Of a stretch of 64,000 bases of DNA, positions 40,000-64,000 are shown one piece after another. The position numbers and the translations under genes are program-made. Location of the stretch: positions 6,374,240 through 6,438,239 of the forward strand of contig RSEF01000012.1 of assembly GCA_003993805.1 (NCBI GenBank), in the 5' to 3' direction. Below the pieces are notes generated by a model. It made no database searches. It had not been told where the DNA came from and saw nothing but the letters and a program-made list of their open reading frames with translations. Every line of letters starts with the position of its first letter. Positions within the stretch are counted from its first letter, which is position 1. The stretch comes from Himantopus leucocephalus. Its lineage: Eukaryota > Chordata > Aves > Charadriiformes > Recurvirostridae.

Positions 40000-41791
40000 A
40001 AATAATAAAGATACAAATGATTATTATTTACATCCAAATTGTCAATTTTAAGTAGTACTAGCACGTAAGGCACAACTTCTCCAAAACTGGCCAATAAGTT
40101 ACGCAAGACTCAATATAGTAACATGTAGCAAGGTTGCTTTTTTGTAATACTGCATGAAACCAAAACTGTATGCCACAAACTGTGTCTGCATTCCATTCCT
40201 CTAATTGCCTGCATAGTTCTGCGCATAATATATTTTGCATGAAATATTCTGTTCTTTGAAATAGAACAATTGCGATAGAACAATTTCATTATGGTCCTTA
40301 GGAGAGTTCAGACAGCGAGAATATCATTCACAATTAAAACTGGGATAGTTCTTATATGTAAACAAAGCCCTTATCCGATACCTGCAAAATACTGTTTATG
40401 AATTAAAAGTAACGGTGAGTAGGATTATAATCCTCAAAATAAAGGATTCCAAGTGAGATACTTTTTTTCCCCTGTTCTCAGGGAAGTACTTTAACGCAGA
40501 ATTGGAATCAAGTTTTTCTTCTTGTCTGTTTAAAATTAATTTGGAAAAAAGCTCAAGTCAGCATACCTCACTGTCATCTTGTTGAGAAAGCAAAATACAT
40601 CTGAGCACACAGTGATCAACCGCCTGGTTTAGCAGAGTACTTTCTGATGTACCCAGAATTGTCCATTTTGTACTGTGCCTCTCAGCTAGCCAAGAAGAAA
40701 ACCAAAAAGTCAACCAAAAAACCCTCACACATCAATACTTATGCAATTAAATGATACACTGTATTTTACAGACTTACGAATGAGCACTTATTAGTTGGAT
40801 ATTATGGTACAAATATTCCAAAGTCTGGTCATACCAGTAGTTTAACTGAAGATTCTGGCTGGGACTGTATCAGTCTGTACAGGAACACACCAGAGCCAGG
40901 CAGGCTGTACCAACTGAACAGGTCACTCATTGTAAGCGTGAAAGAAGCCACTTACTTTCCAGTGCACCAGGCGACTAGTGGTAATAAAAGGAGGCTCAGG
41001 TTCTATTGAGGTACTTCTATATGTGAAATGACCTATAGAAACGTGTTATATTTATATCAGAACACAGGTAAGATAATTGCCTTCGATTAAAAATATTTAC
41101 TACCAGAAGAAAGGTCCTCTTCGAAGGCACACGCTTTCACATTCCCAGTCCAAAAAAAGTGCTTACAGTAACAAGAAAGGAATACTGCAGTTGTACCCAA
41201 AGGAAGCCGCACTAAGATAGTTATGTTTTTCTTTTTGTTGTTGTAAAAAACCTCCAAATTATTCACAGTTGTTCCAGCATTCCTAATGTTAAAACAGCAA
41301 ATTATGGTGATGAATCACATTGTAAGGCTAAACGTAAGAACGCTTATCAGTGCAGTACATTCCTGAGTCTTTGGAACTCAAAATAAAAAACTAGTTCTTT
41401 GCAATATACAATCCTTCATATTTTTGGCTCATATTTGACCTGTTTTTCTATTTCCCTTTTTTAAAAAGTTCATTAAAAAGAAAGTTAATTTTCACATAAA
41501 GTAAATAAAAGCTTTTATCGGTATCACTTAGACGTGACTTCTAGTTGCTCGAAGAGTGCAAGAAAGCTAGCTTAGCATAAACACCGCTTTTTGTCCAGTT
41601 ACCCTTGTCAACTGAGCCCTAAACAGCAGATAAAAGAAGTTTTAGAGAACTGAAGCACTGACATAAAAAAGTTCTCAGAGTTCTAAATACAAAAAAAAAA
41701 AATTATGAAGCTAGTTACATTCAAGAGATGACTTGAATTATATTGAAACTGTGAAAGTTCTTAAATTTGCTATTGTTAAAGGCACTGGTTT

Positions 41792-41838
41792 TGGTTTGTG
41801 TGTTTGTTTTTTTGTTTTGTTTTGGTTTTTTTTTTCCC
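41792..41838. repeat. T/G-rich low-complexity tract in the NUP210 3' UTR
   Basis: Repeats of GTTT/TTTTG (GGTTTGTGTGTTTGTTTTTT and onward) just downstream of the NUP210 stop codon in gene direction. The transcript would read A/C-rich. Confidence 0.8.
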
Positions 41839-41879
41839 TTTTTTCCAGCCCTAGTGCATGCAGGTGAGTCCTGCCGTCT

Positions 41880-64000
<22,121 letters not shown>

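Larger units (their letters stand above)
39975..41879 (-). other. NUP210: predicted NUP210 3' UTR
   Basis: Between the stop codon and the first clear canonical poly(A) signal in the direction of transcription there are about 1.9 kb of AT-rich sequence without coding potential. It includes a T/G-rich tract at 41792-41838 on the plus strand. The UTR end is inferred from the signal at 39994-39999 and has no transcript support. Confidence 0.5.

Overview
The window looks like vertebrate nuclear DNA, most probably from a bird. It carries several 5'-truncated CR1 LINE copies with the usual sauropsid 3' ends (repeats of the ATTCTATG/ATTCTGTG type) and one multi-exon vertebrate gene with GT-AG introns. 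No operons, bacterial genes or CRISPR arrays are present. It is draft sequence: there are single-base Ns at 802, 2986, 8165, 9257, 28170, 32308 and 34436, a 6-N run at 11212-11217 and a 100-N gap at 52542-52641. Three of the single Ns sit inside short near-identical duplications that look like unmerged contig ends.

Right third (about 39975-64000, minus strand): the 3' half of NUP210, which encodes gp210, the single-pass membrane nucleoporin of the nuclear pore. I could place 20 consecutive coding exons from 64000 down to the stop codon at 41880-41882. All have GT-AG boundaries and compatible phases, giving 920 intact codons with no frameshift or internal stop. They cover the Big_2 (bacterial Ig-like) region, the rest of the lumenal domain, the transmembrane helix and the short Ser/Thr/Pro-rich tail. 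The 5' half lies beyond the right edge. A poly(A) signal at 39994-39999 predicts a 3' UTR of about 1.9 kb.

Left two thirds (1 to about 39970): I recognise no protein-coding gene. The region holds CR1 fragments (about 8843-9938, 11752-12019, 22091-22225, 30102-30205, 35835-36212), homopolymer runs, an 11-bp purine minisatellite (14602-14699), AT-rich simple repeats, a perfect 12-bp hairpin (26200-26234) and one CpG-rich patch beside a G-run gap (about 10860-11230). In human, IQSEC1 lies on this side of NUP210 with its 5' end facing NUP210. The region could therefore hold distal IQSEC1 promoter or regulatory sequence, but I could not identify an IQSEC1 exon.

No new biological system is evident. 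The observations most worth checking are the gap-flanking duplications, the CpG/G-run patch, the CR1 interrupted by the gap in a NUP210 intron, and a substitution in the gp210 tail that removes the proline after a reported mitotic phosphorylation serine.
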